From NCBI GenBank assembly GCA_965207475.1, contig OZ242278.1, forward strand, positions 372,001 to 436,000: DNA of 64,000 bases, given 5' to 3'. This document shows, one piece after another, positions 52,544-61,889 of this stretch (the stretch's first letter is position 1; each line of letters starts with the position of its first letter). Under the pieces are notes generated by a model, which saw nothing but the letters and a program-made list of their open reading frames with translations, did not search any database and was not told the DNA's origin. The translations under genes were made by a program, and so were the position numbers. The DNA is from WTFY01 sp011523795 (GTDB lineage Bacteria > Pseudomonadota > Gammaproteobacteria > UBA4575).

Positions 52544-54668
52544 GCGAACAGCCCGGACCGGGTGCACTGATCCATGACCCGGACTCCTCCAGTTGCCCGT
52601 TATCCCGTGCATGGCTGGAATCCTCCCTGGCAAGATAACTGCAGCGCATGGCCTCGGCCATTGCCTCGAAGTCCTCCGGCATGGAGGAGTCTGTGCGATC
52701 GTCCGGCAAGGGAATGCGGGTCTTCCACAGCTGTCCGCCCTCGAGCAGGCAGAAGGCCTGCCCCTTGGGCAGTGCGACCAGGTCGGCGGCACTGAGCATG
52801 GGCACTTCCGAGACACTGATCCGGTCCTCGTTGCGGGACTTGAAATCGATGCCGGAACCCGGTTCCGAGGAGTCATCCACGCCCGATACGCTCATCAGGG
52901 TGAACACCTCGACCCGGGGTAGCTGGTCGGTCAGCATGACTGCCGTCTCCAGTTCCTTCACCCGCAGCATGAGCATCGTGTTGAAGTTGCCGGCGACCTG
53001 CCCGGCCTTGGCCCGGGAGCCGATCCGGGCCTCCACATCCGACCAGGTCTGGGTGTAGGCCGTGACCTGGAACCCGGCACCGCCGGCCTTGTTCAGCAAG
53101 GGGACGAACTCATCCCCGATCAGCTCGTTGAACTCGTCGGCATGCAGGGAGATCACGGGCATTTCATTGCGGGCAGGCACCCCGCCCGCTGTCTCGCCGC
53201 GATCAGCACCCACCCCGTGCTTGTAGAGGTGCCCGGCCACGGACACCAGGTCGGCGAACATGGAATTGCCCACGGCACTGGCGACCGTGGTATCGGTGAG
53301 CGCATCAAGTCCCACGTAGACGATACCCCGGTGGCGCACCACATCCATCCATTCGAAGATGGGCCGGAGATCATGTGCGTCGCCGTAGTCCGGCGAGATC
53401 AGTGCGGCGATGGTGCCGGTGGTCAGCTTTTCCATCAGCGGGCCGACGGAACTGACGATCTTGTCGAAATAGGTCCGGTCGTACTTGAAGGCCGAGACGA
53501 GCCCATCGAGGACAGGGTCGTAGACCCCTTGGTCCTGCAACAGCTGCATGCAGGCGATGGCCTCCCTGGAACGGCCCTTGAGGGCCGAAGGCAGACTGCG
53601 TTCCCTGATGTTCGAGGCATGCTCTTCGATCAATACCTTCCAGTCTTCCACTCCGGATTGCCGGGCGCAGTGTCCGGCATACTCCACGAGCAGCGGCTCG
53701 ATATCGTTGATGTAGCGGCGGACCTGCCGGTAGTCCGGCCTGCGCCGCAAGGCGACCAGTGCGCGGGCGATGATGTTGACGAAACGCCAGGCGAATTCCC
53801 TGAAGGCGGCCGAGTTGCCCCCGCTCGGCAGTTGGCTGGCAATGCGGGTCGCGACCTCCGTGATGCGCGAGAAATTGCCGATGGCGTTGTAGCGCGCCGA
53901 AAGCTGAGGAAAGCCCAGGTGAAAAAGGTAAAAGTGGTCCAGACGCCCGGCACGCCGGGCCTCGGTGTAAATACGCCGCAGCAAATCGGCATCCCCCTTG
54001 GGATCGAACACGATCACCACGTCCCCGCGGCGGATATCCTGGGTGATCAGCAGTTCCGCCAGTCTCGTCTTCCCGACCCGGGTGGTGCCGAGCACCAGGG
54101 TGTGCCCTACCCGCTCGCCAAGGTCCATCCACACGGATTGCTCTTTGGGCTCCACTGCATGCAGGGCCGGCTTGCCGCCCACTGCAGGTAAGGGTGCGAG
54201 CGGATTCCAGCGCGAGGGTCTGCGCAGGGCGCGCGACAGCCAGGACAGCCCTGGAACCGGCTCCCAGGCGATCTCCTTTTGCCTTGCCCACCGGTACAGC
54301 ACACCGGGGCGCAGATAGCCTTGTACTTCGGGCCTCAGGGTGTCTCGCAGGCGCTGCGTGTGCTGCTGGGTCCAGCGAAAGCCGCGTCCCAGGAACAGCC
54401 TGTGACGGCTGACGGGAATCCGCCCGGACCGCAGCCGGTACACCGGCAACTTTCGCAGATGCCACTGATAGCGCAACACCCGCAAGGCCTGATGGCCTCG
54501 CCACAGCCCGAATACGAAGAAGACTGCAGCGGTGGCCCCGGCCACCCCGGGCGGCATCATCAGGATCCAGGGTGCCAGCCATGCGAGCGTGCCGGCCGAC
54601 CAGGCGGTGCACATCGACCAGAGTTCCACCGGGGGGCGCAACAGCGCTTCCATCGGGTACCGACTCAT
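52527..54668 (-). CDS. traD: Type IV coupling protein TraD (TIGR03743)
   Basis: A 713-residue ATPase that recruits the relaxase-DNA complex to the conjugation channel. Two N-terminal membrane segments (about 15-60) precede Walker A LGTTRVGKTRLAELL (about 192-206); Walker B-like DVVIVFDPKGD, and HADEFNELIGDEF with the TrwB/TraD-type ATPase core, follow. Its start overlaps the TIGR03765 gene (ATGA). Length and neighbours match SXT/PFL-type ICEs. Confidence 0.92.
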   Translation of the reverse strand: MSRYPMEALLRPPVELWSMCTAWSAGTLAWLAPWILMMPPGVAGATAAVFFVFGLWRGHQALRVLRYQWHLRKLPVYRLRSGRIPVSRHRLFLGRGFRWTQQHTQRLRDTLRPEVQGYLRPGVLYRWARQKEIAWEPVPGLSWLSRALRRPSRWNPLAPLPAVGGKPALHAVEPKEQSVWMDLGERVGHTLVLGTTRVGKTRLAELLITQDIRRGDVVIVFDPKGDADLLRRIYTEARRAGRLDHFYLFHLGFPQLSARYNAIGNFSRITEVATRIASQLPSGGNSAAFREFAWRFVNIIARALVALRRRPDYRQVRRYINDIEPLLVEYAGHCARQSGVEDWKVLIEEHASNIRERSLPSALKGRSREAIACMQLLQDQGVYDPVLDGLVSAFKYDRTYFDKIVSSVGPLMEKLTTGTIAALISPDYGDAHDLRPIFEWMDVVRHRGIVYVGLDALTDTTVASAVGNSMFADLVSVAGHLYKHGVGADRGETAGGVPARNEMPVISLHADEFNELIGDEFVPLLNKAGGAGFQVTAYTQTWSDVEARIGSRAKAGQVAGNFNTMLMLRVKELETAVMLTDQLPRVEVFTLMSVSGVDDSSEPGSGIDFKSRNEDRISVSEVPMLSAADLVALPKGQAFCLLEGGQLWKTRIPLPDDRTDSSMPEDFEAMAEAMRCSYLAREDSSHARDNGQLEESGSWISAPGPGCSHGETG

Positions 54669-55243
54669 TGCATGAACCTGTCGCGCGTGATCAGTACCGG
54701 ATAACGGCGTATGCCCAGTGCGCGGGCCAGATCGCTGCCGGAGCCCGGCGTAATGGACAGTCCCTGTGCGGCTTTACCGACCCGCCGGACATCCTCCTCT
54801 GTATCCGCCTGCACCAGCAACCCGGCCGCACCGATCTCCCGGAGAGTCTTCGCGTTGGCCACAAGCCAGCGCAGCGAGAACGGGTCCGACCCGACCAGGA
54901 AAAACGGCCGTGGATTTCCCTGTGCAAGGCGGGCCAGCACCCCAGGTGCCGGGATGGTGTCCACGAGAGCGCCGGGCTGCAATCCGGGCGAGCGCACCGG
55001 CAACAGCCGGGTAAGCATCCCTTCATCCGGGATGTGCCCCGGGTCCGAATCAGGGCTGGATGAACCCTTAGCACGAGAGACCTCGTCCGTCTGCGGCGCA
55101 TCGGACAGCAACGGGTCCAGCAGGGGCTCAAGTGGGCGGGTCTGACCGCTGTCGTGAATCACGACAAGCTCTGCGAATACCGGTGAAGATATACTCCAGC
55201 ACAGAACGGCAATGACCCAGGGGATGACTGCAGGATGGCTCAT
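54665..55243 (-). CDS. Integrating conjugative element protein, TIGR03765 family (PFL_4695-like)
   Basis: A 192-residue exported protein: signal peptide (VIPWVIAVLCWSISSPVFA), then LVVIHDSGQTRPLEPLL and a C-terminal RRYPVLITRDRFMQ, both typical of this ICE family. The C-terminal part (FFLVGSDPFSLRWL, GAAGLLVQADTEED) looks like a thioredoxin-fold derivative. It precedes traD with a 4-bp overlap. Confidence 0.85.
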   Translation of the reverse strand: MSHPAVIPWVIAVLCWSISSPVFAELVVIHDSGQTRPLEPLLDPLLSDAPQTDEVSRAKGSSSPDSDPGHIPDEGMLTRLLPVRSPGLQPGALVDTIPAPGVLARLAQGNPRPFFLVGSDPFSLRWLVANAKTLREIGAAGLLVQADTEEDVRRVGKAAQGLSITPGSGSDLARALGIRRYPVLITRDRFMQ

Positions 55244-55255
55244 TCCCGACCTGCA

Positions 55256-56059
55256 TCAGAACCGCGAGGCCGACAAAGGAGTCATCTGATGTCCGCGCTT
55301 TCGCACCAGCACGGGCAGCGCCGCATCCTTCAGCCCCGTGTGTGCGAGGACCCGCTTAAACGCACCGCCATCGATATTCAGGGTGACCCTGTGCTCACGC
55401 ACCCGCTGCGGATCGATCTGTCTTGTTGCCGCCCATTCCCGGATACGGAATTCTTCCCCCGCGGTAACATCGACCAAGTACAGGTCGATGCCAGAGAACT
55501 GCCCAATGCGCGCGAGCATGCGCTCCAGGACAGCATCACAGCCCGCACATTGCGTGTTGGTGAAGAACAGGATGCGATCCTCCTGCTGCCAGGCAGGTTC
55601 CTTTGCCGAATCCAGGCCAGAGCGGGCAGAAAGCAGGACATTGGCATCGATCAGCACGCTGTCCGGATACAGGCGCTTTTGCGCCTCGTCATAGGCACGC
55701 TGGAACGCCAAGATGCGCCCGGCGTCCTCGCGCATCATCCTCGCCCACTGCTCGGCATACCGCCTTCGCTCCTCACGGTTTCGCGCATGAATCCCCAGCA
55801 CCTCGATGGGCGACAGGGTCGCAGCACTCACACTGCCGCGAATGCCCTGCATCAATGCCCTGTACCGGTACCACTCGGTCTTCGACAGTCCCCAAGTGCG
55901 CATGCGGGCCCGCTCTGCAGGTGTCAGCATGTGCTCATTCAATGGACTCTTGCCAGTATCCGTTTCCTGCGCCTGGGTGTGCCTCACCTCTGCCGCAATC
56001 CCCGGCATCATCAGCCCAAGGGCAAGCACTCCAGCGACTGCTTTGTGTGCGTTGCTCAT
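55256..56059 (-). CDS. Integrating conjugative element protein, TIGR03759 family
   Basis: A 267-residue periplasmic protein. The signal sequence (KAVAGVLALGLMMPGIAA) leads to a region LTPAERARMRTWGLSKTEWYRYRALMQGIRG that defines this family, and a C-terminal thioredoxin-like domain with a CAGC redox motif (FFTNTQCAGCDAVLERML). It could help disulfide formation in the cysteine-rich TraU-like protein. The ATG at 56059 is chosen to leave a normal signal peptide; two ATGs lie further upstream. It is the first gene of the visible transfer operon. Confidence 0.82.
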   Translation of the reverse strand: MSNAHKAVAGVLALGLMMPGIAAEVRHTQAQETDTGKSPLNEHMLTPAERARMRTWGLSKTEWYRYRALMQGIRGSVSAATLSPIEVLGIHARNREERRRYAEQWARMMREDAGRILAFQRAYDEAQKRLYPDSVLIDANVLLSARSGLDSAKEPAWQQEDRILFFTNTQCAGCDAVLERMLARIGQFSGIDLYLVDVTAGEEFRIREWAATRQIDPQRVREHRVTLNIDGGAFKRVLAHTGLKDAALPVLVRKRGHQMTPLSASRF

Positions 56060-56480
56060 CCAGTCAGGTTCTCCATTCATACAGGACACTATGGTCACGC
56101 CTTGTGCGTGTCCTTGAAACGGAAAATCAATCAGGGAAGGGGTGGGGTTTCAGGGCTGCCCTGCCGGTGATCAGGGCAAGCGGAATCCAGCCCTCAGTAT
56201 CCAGTCAATCTAGATGATGCCGCAATGTTGAGTCAGACCAGTCTGGAAGTTAATGGTGACAATGAAGTGTCGTTGCACAAATCGCAGGTGAACAGCAGAT
56301 CCGGGATGCTCTCGGTTAATACCCCTTAGAGACAGCGCCGCTTGCCCAAATACCATATATTTAACAGACAGTCAGGCTTGCGTACCTTAGTCGTTGATCT
56401 CCCTCTGCTTGTCCGATCTCCTGCACCGTCAGGATACGATCATGCTCAAATGGAGTCAGTAGTCAACGGAGGCAATTCAC
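56060..56480. other. Intergenic region upstream of the transfer operon
   Basis: About 420 bases that should contain the promoter for the minus-strand transfer genes. I see no gene; short frames have no domain. In other ICEs a lytic transglycosylase and pilus genes follow at this position, and they are missing here. Confidence 0.4.
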
Positions 56481-56774
56481 TTACCTGTCTTTTCGATCCA
56501 GCCACACAAGGAAAGAAAAAACGCCCGTGAGCAGCGCGACAGTTCGGCCCACGCCGATAACGCCCGCCAGAAGAACAACTCCCAATATGCCCAAAACGAC
56601 AAGAGTGATTTCTGGAAAAGAATAATGGGCCAGTGCGATTCCGCCTACTAGCGCGTAGCCTGAAACCATGGCGAGACACCCATCTTTATATTCCTGCAGT
56701 TTCACTTCAGATGAACCAGCCTGCCTGACCTCAATTTCCTCTCCCTGTATTGATCCTGGGTGGAACAAAATCAT
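56481..56774 (-). CDS. Small two-helix membrane protein of unknown function
   Basis: A protein of about 97 residues with a charged N-terminus (QGEEIEVRQAGSSEVKLQEYKDG) and two or three hydrophobic helices (GYALVGGIALAHYSF, ITLVVLGILGVVLLAGVIGV, LLTGVFSFLVWL). No family is recognised. The start is uncertain (ATG at 56774, or GTG at 56825). Either way it overlaps the end of the next gene and may be translated with it. Confidence 0.4.
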   Translation of the reverse strand: MILFHPGSIQGEEIEVRQAGSSEVKLQEYKDGCLAMVSGYALVGGIALAHYSFPEITLVVLGILGVVLLAGVIGVGRTVALLTGVFSFLVWLDRKDR

Positions 56775-57615
56775 CGGAAAGTTCAATTCCTGAGAACAAC
56801 AACCCGGCCAGGTTAAGGTTTCCACCTTGGTGAGACACCCAGTATGAGAATGTCTGTAAACTCAAGCGGCCGGCGAGTGCATCCATGAACGTCCAGAATT
56901 GATGTTGCCTGTTCTCGCCTTGACTACCCACGCTGTACACGAACAAAGATGCAATACCGGGTTGCCCGCTGTCGACGTATCGTTTAAGCGCAGGTGCCAA
57001 CAGGTCCAAATCTGAGTGATGCAGATTCGCATCATCATTGTGGCTGTTTTCGATATAGGTCATCGGGTCCATCGAAAACAGCCAAGGCGCATTGAGATGG
57101 TCCGGGCAGGCTAAAGCTTCGTTTGGTTTCAGTTGCTTGCGCCACGAAGATTGGGCGACAACGATTCCTGAACCGCACCATGCCTTCTTAAGTTCCCCAT
57201 GCTTGGTTTGGCACACTTCCGTGATGCCTCCGCACAACTGGTTGGTTCCAATGACCGTCCGCAACAGTTCCGCGGAATTGGGGTAACGCTTTTGCGAGGC
57301 TCTCGAGTTACGGTACGCCTTCACAATCACCCGCTCGCAGCATTTGGGTTCGCCGGCAGCCTCGCGCAACGCACCGCAAAGGAGATCTTTTTGGGCCCCG
57401 GATTTCTTGAACTTTTCAAACGGTGCCATGCCATGCGTCAGCGCGACGTGGAGCCTGCCGTCGGGACAGGCCCGCACAAGATGCGCCACCGCCTCAACCT
57501 CAATGCAATGCTGCAAGTAATTTCCGTCGTTACCTTTTGCCAAGGAAGCGTCTCCTCCAAACCTGTCAGAGTTGCGTCGTTGATCGTACCTTAACTTCTG
57601 CCTGATCGTTGTCAC
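56731..57615 (-). CDS. Unknown protein, remotely similar in layout to RlmJ-like methyltransferases
   Basis: A 294-residue protein of no certain family. NDGNYLQHCIEVEAVAHLV, LHVALTHGMAPFE, RYPNSAELLR, and PWLFSMDPMTYIEN occur in the order of the conserved blocks of RlmJ-type adenine methyltransferases (GNxxDxxKH, D-x-HAG-x-G, YPGS, DPPY), but the catalytic DPPY-like block reads DPMTY and the match is weak. It overlaps the small membrane gene. Function unknown. Confidence 0.4.
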   Translation of the reverse strand: MTTIRQKLRYDQRRNSDRFGGDASLAKGNDGNYLQHCIEVEAVAHLVRACPDGRLHVALTHGMAPFEKFKKSGAQKDLLCGALREAAGEPKCCERVIVKAYRNSRASQKRYPNSAELLRTVIGTNQLCGGITEVCQTKHGELKKAWCGSGIVVAQSSWRKQLKPNEALACPDHLNAPWLFSMDPMTYIENSHNDDANLHHSDLDLLAPALKRYVDSGQPGIASLFVYSVGSQGENRQHQFWTFMDALAGRLSLQTFSYWVSHQGGNLNLAGLLFSGIELSDDFVPPRINTGRGN

Positions 57616-57800
57616 TCACAGGCGGGCTTTCGGTGCTTCACGTATGCGCGGGGGAGTACGATTCTCTACGCCCTGCAGCGGCTTGTTCACACATCCGACG
57701 CACCGATGGTGCACTTCCCGCCAGCGCCCGCTATCGCATGAACTGGCGGAAATGCTCGTAGTTACAGGGCGTTACATCTCGCCCCGTCCCGCGCCGCCGC

Positions 57801-58061
57801 ATGGCTTTCACAACGACGCGATCCTTGGCCTGTTCCTGCGCGGATGCCAAGCTCGGCAAGCTGCGCCTGCTCGACCTGCGCCACACCGCCGCCAGTCAGG
57901 CCGTGATGGCCGACGAGAACCTGCCACTGGTCAGAAAGCTGCTCGGGCACCGGACCACCGCTGGCTACGCCCATGTTGCTGACGACCATCTGGCCGAAGC
58001 AGCAGAAAAGGTTGGCAATATTATTGCTGAGGCGATGACATATCGATCCCAACCAGTGTGA
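57801..58061 (+). pseudogene. C-terminal fragment of a tyrosine recombinase
   Basis: The frame contains LRLLDLRHTAASQAVMADEN, LPLVRKLLGHRTTAGYAHVAD and a helical tail, which are the R-x-x-H, LGH-R and catalytic tyrosine boxes of phage-type integrases. The N-terminal arm and core domains are missing, and the start has no similarity. This is a remnant of an integrase other than the one at 61023, evidence of an earlier insertion. Confidence 0.7.
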
Positions 58062-58148
58062 GCATGTGTCATTCCTATCGACGCATGAGAGATCGGAGAA
58101 AAACCCCTTAGTTCCCTACAAAAAATCGCCATTTGTCGAACGGCGGCC

Positions 58149-59606
58149 TCACCGGAGACCTACGCCCGATTTACAGTTGGTCAGGCTCTTTCGGTAGAAC
58201 TGCTCCATTTCGCTTTCAGGTAAATCACTCAAATCGAGCTTCGCCAACTCCGACGCCATCTCCTTCAGTTGTGGCTGGACGCTCTCGAACATTGCAAGCC
58301 TCGCATTATGGCTTTCCGAACCGCGGCTCTTGACCAGCTTGTTGTAAGCGTATTCCAAGCATGGCCCGAATACATTGGTCATCAATTTCCGGTGGAGTTT
58401 GGCCGCCCTCAGTTCATTATCTTTCAGCCCTGCAATGTGCTTCACGCCTTTGCGCAGCAAGGCGATACTGTTGATCCAGCCTTGGCGGCCGTCGATGCTC
58501 ACCAGATACCAGCGTTCAAGCTGGCTGTGCTCTATACCTTCGACGCGGAAGATCGTTCCGGCCTTCAGGCGGGTACCTCGCTCACCTGGGTAAGATGAGC
58601 GGGCGATCAGCGGGACCTCATTCAGGGTCTCGTAGGATTCCCAAAGTCGCAGGTGGTCGGCGCCCACAAAGCTCGATTTTGCCCGCACGGAGACCATCAG
58701 GGGCGAGGCAACGGCAACCTCGTCATCACTCCCGCGTGCGCGTGCTTCGACTACGATGCGGTCCTCGATACTTTCGATCGCAAACGCCATGTCAGGGCCG
58801 AGCTGAGCCATCTTGTCCTGGTGCGCCGCCAAGCTGGCTTTCCATGCCTTGTCATCGACCGGAAGCAACTTTGCGACCCGCCATTGGGCCGCAAGACCAC
58901 AGTATCTGCCGTAGCCTCTTGAGTAGGTGTCCACCTTGCCGGCCTCCGATTTCGCGCGATACAGGCGGTCCACCGTAACCGTGATTGCCTGCCTGTCTCC
59001 CAAGTCCGAATTGACGCTGACGGACAGCCCGTCATCTACCTTTTTCGCGTTGAGCTTGAACCTAGTCGCAACTATCCCCGCCGTTCTTAGGACAGGATCG
59101 TTGCGCTTGACGAACCGTACCGTGCTGCCGTCCCGGTACCAAGTCCAATCGGTGCCCCGCGCAAGAATGAACAGGGCGCTGGTTGCGCTGGACTTCCAAT
59201 AGAAGGTCCGTCCCTTGTCCTCCGGTAGAACATCCATGGGACCGGCCTTCAACCCCCACTGTTTCACGATGTCGGCGGCGATTCGGCGGATCTGGACCTT
59301 TCCTCGGTACTCCAGATCGACCTCGACCGGATCTGGACACGAAAGCGCCTCGACATTTACCGGCGGCAAGACAACGGCGGGCTCCAGCTTAGGTTGCGAT
59401 TTGGCCGGTTCCGCCGGCTTAGTGGCGCGCTGGGCTGTTTCCTTTGGCGCTTCTTCCTTTGGTGTCTCGGCTTGCGGCGTTGCCGCGGGTGTTTTCGGTG
59501 CTTTGGTTTCGTCGCCGCCAACGGTTAGTCCGAAAACCACAAGAGCGACCACGACTACGACAAGAGCCGCTACGGTGCGGCCAACCCACTTCAGTATTGA
59601 TGACAT
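58149..59606 (-). CDS. Membrane-anchored protein with C-terminal SH3-like domain
   Basis: A 485-residue protein. One N-terminal membrane helix (about 8-28) and a Pro/Ala/Lys/Glu-rich linker (about 33-80) lead to an unrecognised alpha/beta domain. At about 330-395 an SH3-like segment is visible (RLKAGTIFRVEGIEHSQLER, WYLVSIDGRQGWINSIAL), followed by a helical tail. The layout suits an envelope protein that senses or binds peptidoglycan or a partner protein. It is transcribed alone and the GC content is higher than in the defence cargo. Confidence 0.55.
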   Translation of the reverse strand: MSSILKWVGRTVAALVVVVVALVVFGLTVGGDETKAPKTPAATPQAETPKEEAPKETAQRATKPAEPAKSQPKLEPAVVLPPVNVEALSCPDPVEVDLEYRGKVQIRRIAADIVKQWGLKAGPMDVLPEDKGRTFYWKSSATSALFILARGTDWTWYRDGSTVRFVKRNDPVLRTAGIVATRFKLNAKKVDDGLSVSVNSDLGDRQAITVTVDRLYRAKSEAGKVDTYSRGYGRYCGLAAQWRVAKLLPVDDKAWKASLAAHQDKMAQLGPDMAFAIESIEDRIVVEARARGSDDEVAVASPLMVSVRAKSSFVGADHLRLWESYETLNEVPLIARSSYPGERGTRLKAGTIFRVEGIEHSQLERWYLVSIDGRQGWINSIALLRKGVKHIAGLKDNELRAAKLHRKLMTNVFGPCLEYAYNKLVKSRGSESHNARLAMFESVQPQLKEMASELAKLDLSDLPESEMEQFYRKSLTNCKSGVGLR

Positions 59607-59688
59607 CGCGGATCCCGAAATTGTTCATCCTGTTCATCGTAGCGGCGATGGCTGGGCAGGTCCCATTTGACAGTCCATATCGCCACGC

Positions 59689-60144
59689 TCAGCACTGAGG
59701 CAAACTGCCTTGGCAAGGTTCGATAAGACAGTCAATCAATTTCCTGCTTGGGTGGAAGAAGCGAATTATTCCCGAACTGGTGTGAACGCGAAAACGTAGC
59801 GTTTGGATATCTTTCCCTCCGGAGAATCGCCAAACATTCTCTCGGAAGATACCATACGGTAGGAAGTCTATGTCCAATGTGCTATCGGGCAGGATTTCCC
59901 GATCCCACGCAACACTGTCGAAGGACCTGCGGTTTCGTCTTTTGCCGATGCACCAATCGGTTGCATGGAGGATGATTGGCCGTTTGCCCGAATTCAGGAT
60001 TCCGAGCCGCGACCAGTGTGAAGGGTCACTGATCCAGACTTCAAGCTTAAGGCGCCCTGCGGCGCTGCGGTTGATGAACCAGTCCGCGCCACGCAAGACC
60101 AACGAAGTCGGAGGTATAAGCGACTGGAAGTCAGAGACGGGCAT
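59689..60144 (-). CDS. Unknown small protein
   Basis: A 151-residue protein, probably beta-rich (LVLRGADWFINRSAAG, LKLEVWISDPS). No family is recognised and no signal peptide is visible. It overlaps the end of the higA gene by 14 bp, so it is probably the third gene of the higBA unit. Some three-component toxin-antitoxin systems carry a small extra gene here, which is only suggestive. Confidence 0.4.
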   Translation of the reverse strand: MPVSDFQSLIPPTSLVLRGADWFINRSAAGRLKLEVWISDPSHWSRLGILNSGKRPIILHATDWCIGKRRNRRSFDSVAWDREILPDSTLDIDFLPYGIFRENVWRFSGGKDIQTLRFRVHTSSGIIRFFHPSRKLIDCLIEPCQGSLPQC

Positions 60145-60451
60145 CGGCCACCGTCTCCGTCGCCGCTGACTGCCGGGGTGTCACGCAATTAGTGATCTCG
60201 TGGCCCACCGTGATCTCCGCCTGGCGAAGCTCCCGCGTCTTCTGCAAGTTCAGCCAAAGTTGCGGCGGCGCCCCGAAATACCGCGCCAGCCGTAGCGCCG
60301 TGTCCGCACTCACGCCCCGCTGACCGTTCAGGATCATCGTCACCCGGTTCATCGGCACGCCCAGCGCATTGGCCGACAGCCCGAGTTCATCGTGCGCTTC
60401 GCGCAGGACTTCGCCAAGATGCGCCGGCTTCATTCCGTTCTTTGCGTTCAT
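60131..60451 (-). CDS. higA: HigA family antitoxin (helix-turn-helix)
   Basis: A 106-residue XRE-type DNA-binding protein. The start PAHLGEVLREAHDELGLSAN, then ALGVPMNRVTMILNGQRGVS and DTALRLARYFGAPPQLWLNL are the hallmark of HigA/VapI antitoxins. The ATG at 60451 is chosen because it is 11 bp after the toxin stop and gives the standard N-terminus. It would neutralise HigB and repress the operon promoter. Confidence 0.9.
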   Translation of the reverse strand: MNAKNGMKPAHLGEVLREAHDELGLSANALGVPMNRVTMILNGQRGVSADTALRLARYFGAPPQLWLNLQKTRELRQAEITVGHEITNCVTPRQSAATETVADARL

Positions 60452-60462
60452 GGCAAACTCAC

Positions 60463-60741
60463 TCAATGGTAGTCCACGATCTCCACATCGCACGGCCCTT
60501 CGTCTACCCAACAAAAGCAGACACGCCATTGCGCGTTGATCCGAATGCTGTGCTGACCGGCGCGGTCGCCGAGCAACGCTTCCAGCCAGTTGTTCGGCAA
60601 CGCGACAAGGTCGCCAAACGTCTCCGTGCTATCCAACAAGACCAGTCGGCGCACGGCTTGCCCGGCGAAGCCCTGATATGCCGCAGCGCGCCGCCCCTCG
60701 AAGAAGCGGCGCGTATCCCGATCCTTGAAGCTCTGAATCAT
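60463..60741 (-). CDS. higB: HigB family toxin (RelE-like mRNA interferase)
   Basis: A 92-residue RelE-superfamily protein: MIQSFKDRDTRRFFEG, LDSTETFGDLVALPNNWLEAL, and the C-terminal SIRINAQWRVCFCW with the conserved arginine. It cleaves mRNA on the ribosome in characterised members. The toxin gene precedes the antitoxin, as usual for hig operons. Such a pair would stabilise the mobile element. Confidence 0.9.
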   Translation of the reverse strand: MIQSFKDRDTRRFFEGRRAAAYQGFAGQAVRRLVLLDSTETFGDLVALPNNWLEALLGDRAGQHSIRINAQWRVCFCWVDEGPCDVEIVDYH

Positions 60742-61022
60742 GCGTGCTGACTGTACTGTATTTTTACGCCTCCCGTAAAGGATGCTGGCGATTACGGCTT
60801 TCATCGCCCGACGGATTGAGCGGTCAAGAAGCACGATCAGGACGCCCTTCGGCGCGTGGCTCTCACACCTGACGCATCGCGGATGCACTTGCTGATGGCA
60901 CACCCTGCACCAGTGCAGTAATGAGTCTCATCGTGGCCCACCGCGGTGGCCAAACTATTATACAAAGTACCGGAGAAGTAAGTGTATGACCCTATTGAAC
61001 TTTTATCCTCAACCTTACATAG

Positions 61023-61889
61023 CTACTTCCCACAATAAACCGAGACGATCTGGATGCGCTCGTGTCCCAGTTCCTGACTGATCGTGAACCGCGCTTGCCT
61101 GTCCACAAGCTTCTGTTCGGAATCCAGCATTTTTGCTGCAACACCCCCTGCGGCCGGTGCCGGCCAGCCGGTCAGCTCACGGTAGCGCTGCTGTGCATAC
61201 GCGTGGCGCAGCCCGTGCATCCCGGAGAGGCCGGCATTCGCGGTATGACGCTCATAGATTCGCAGTTGCTGAACATAGTTTCTAGAACTGGGGATAAGCG
61301 AGCCTCGCCCTGCAAGCAACCGGGCACGATCCAGCACTGCACGCTGTACCTTGCTGCGTACCGGCACCACCCGCGATTTCCCGCCCTTGGTCCAGGTCTC
61401 CTTGAGCACGATGTGATCGCCCCTGTCGGCAAAGACCGGCTGGAACTTGATGGCCTCTTCGCGGCGCAGGCCGAAGGCCTGCTGCAGTTCGAGACTCATG
61501 CGCACATGTTCATCGCGCACTTTCTCCAGATCTGGTTCCTGCACGGTTTTCGCCTTCGAGGTGCTGGTGACGAACTGGCGGTCCGGGATGCCGTAATGGT
61601 CGTTCGAGCGGGCCACGACGTTCTGGCGCCCGACCTTCATCGCCCACCACCGGATGACACTCAACCGGTTCTTGATCGCACCCACCGACAGGTCCGTCTC
61701 CTGCCAGTGCCGGACCAGGGCCTCGACGTGCTTCGGTTTCAGGGAATGCGCGCCCATCTTGCGGTAGCCCAGCGCATGCAGCTGGTTGGCAATCAGCGTC
61801 AGCAGACGTTCACGGTCGGCCTGCGTCCGGTAGCTGCCGTCACGATTGTGCCGGCAGATTTGCTTGAGTTGGTAGTTCAGCTCTCTCAC
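61023..61889 (-). CDS. Tyrosine recombinase (ICE/phage-type integrase)
   Basis: A 288-residue site-specific recombinase. The N-terminal SAM-like domain (about 1-110; KHVEALVRHWQETDLSVGAI) is followed by the catalytic domain with an active-site Arg in FGLRREEAIKF, a lysine in TKGGKSR, the H-x-x-R box HGLRHAYAQQRY, a GH in QELGHERIQIV, and a final tyrosine in SVYCGK. It ends only four residues after that tyrosine. This type is common in ICEs. It may be the integrase for the whole element or for a nested insertion; no direct repeat copy of the tRNA site is next to it. Confidence 0.85.
   Translation of the reverse strand: MRELNYQLKQICRHNRDGSYRTQADRERLLTLIANQLHALGYRKMGAHSLKPKHVEALVRHWQETDLSVGAIKNRLSVIRWWAMKVGRQNVVARSNDHYGIPDRQFVTSTSKAKTVQEPDLEKVRDEHVRMSLELQQAFGLRREEAIKFQPVFADRGDHIVLKETWTKGGKSRVVPVRSKVQRAVLDRARLLAGRGSLIPSSRNYVQQLRIYERHTANAGLSGMHGLRHAYAQQRYRELTGWPAPAAGGVAAKMLDSEQKLVDRQARFTISQELGHERIQIVSVYCGK

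Noticed and set aside
57644..57982. 112-residue plus-strand frame overlapping the integrase fragment
   Set aside because: Its text is low-complexity Arg/Pro/Ala in the wrong frame; the recombinase boxes are in the other frame.
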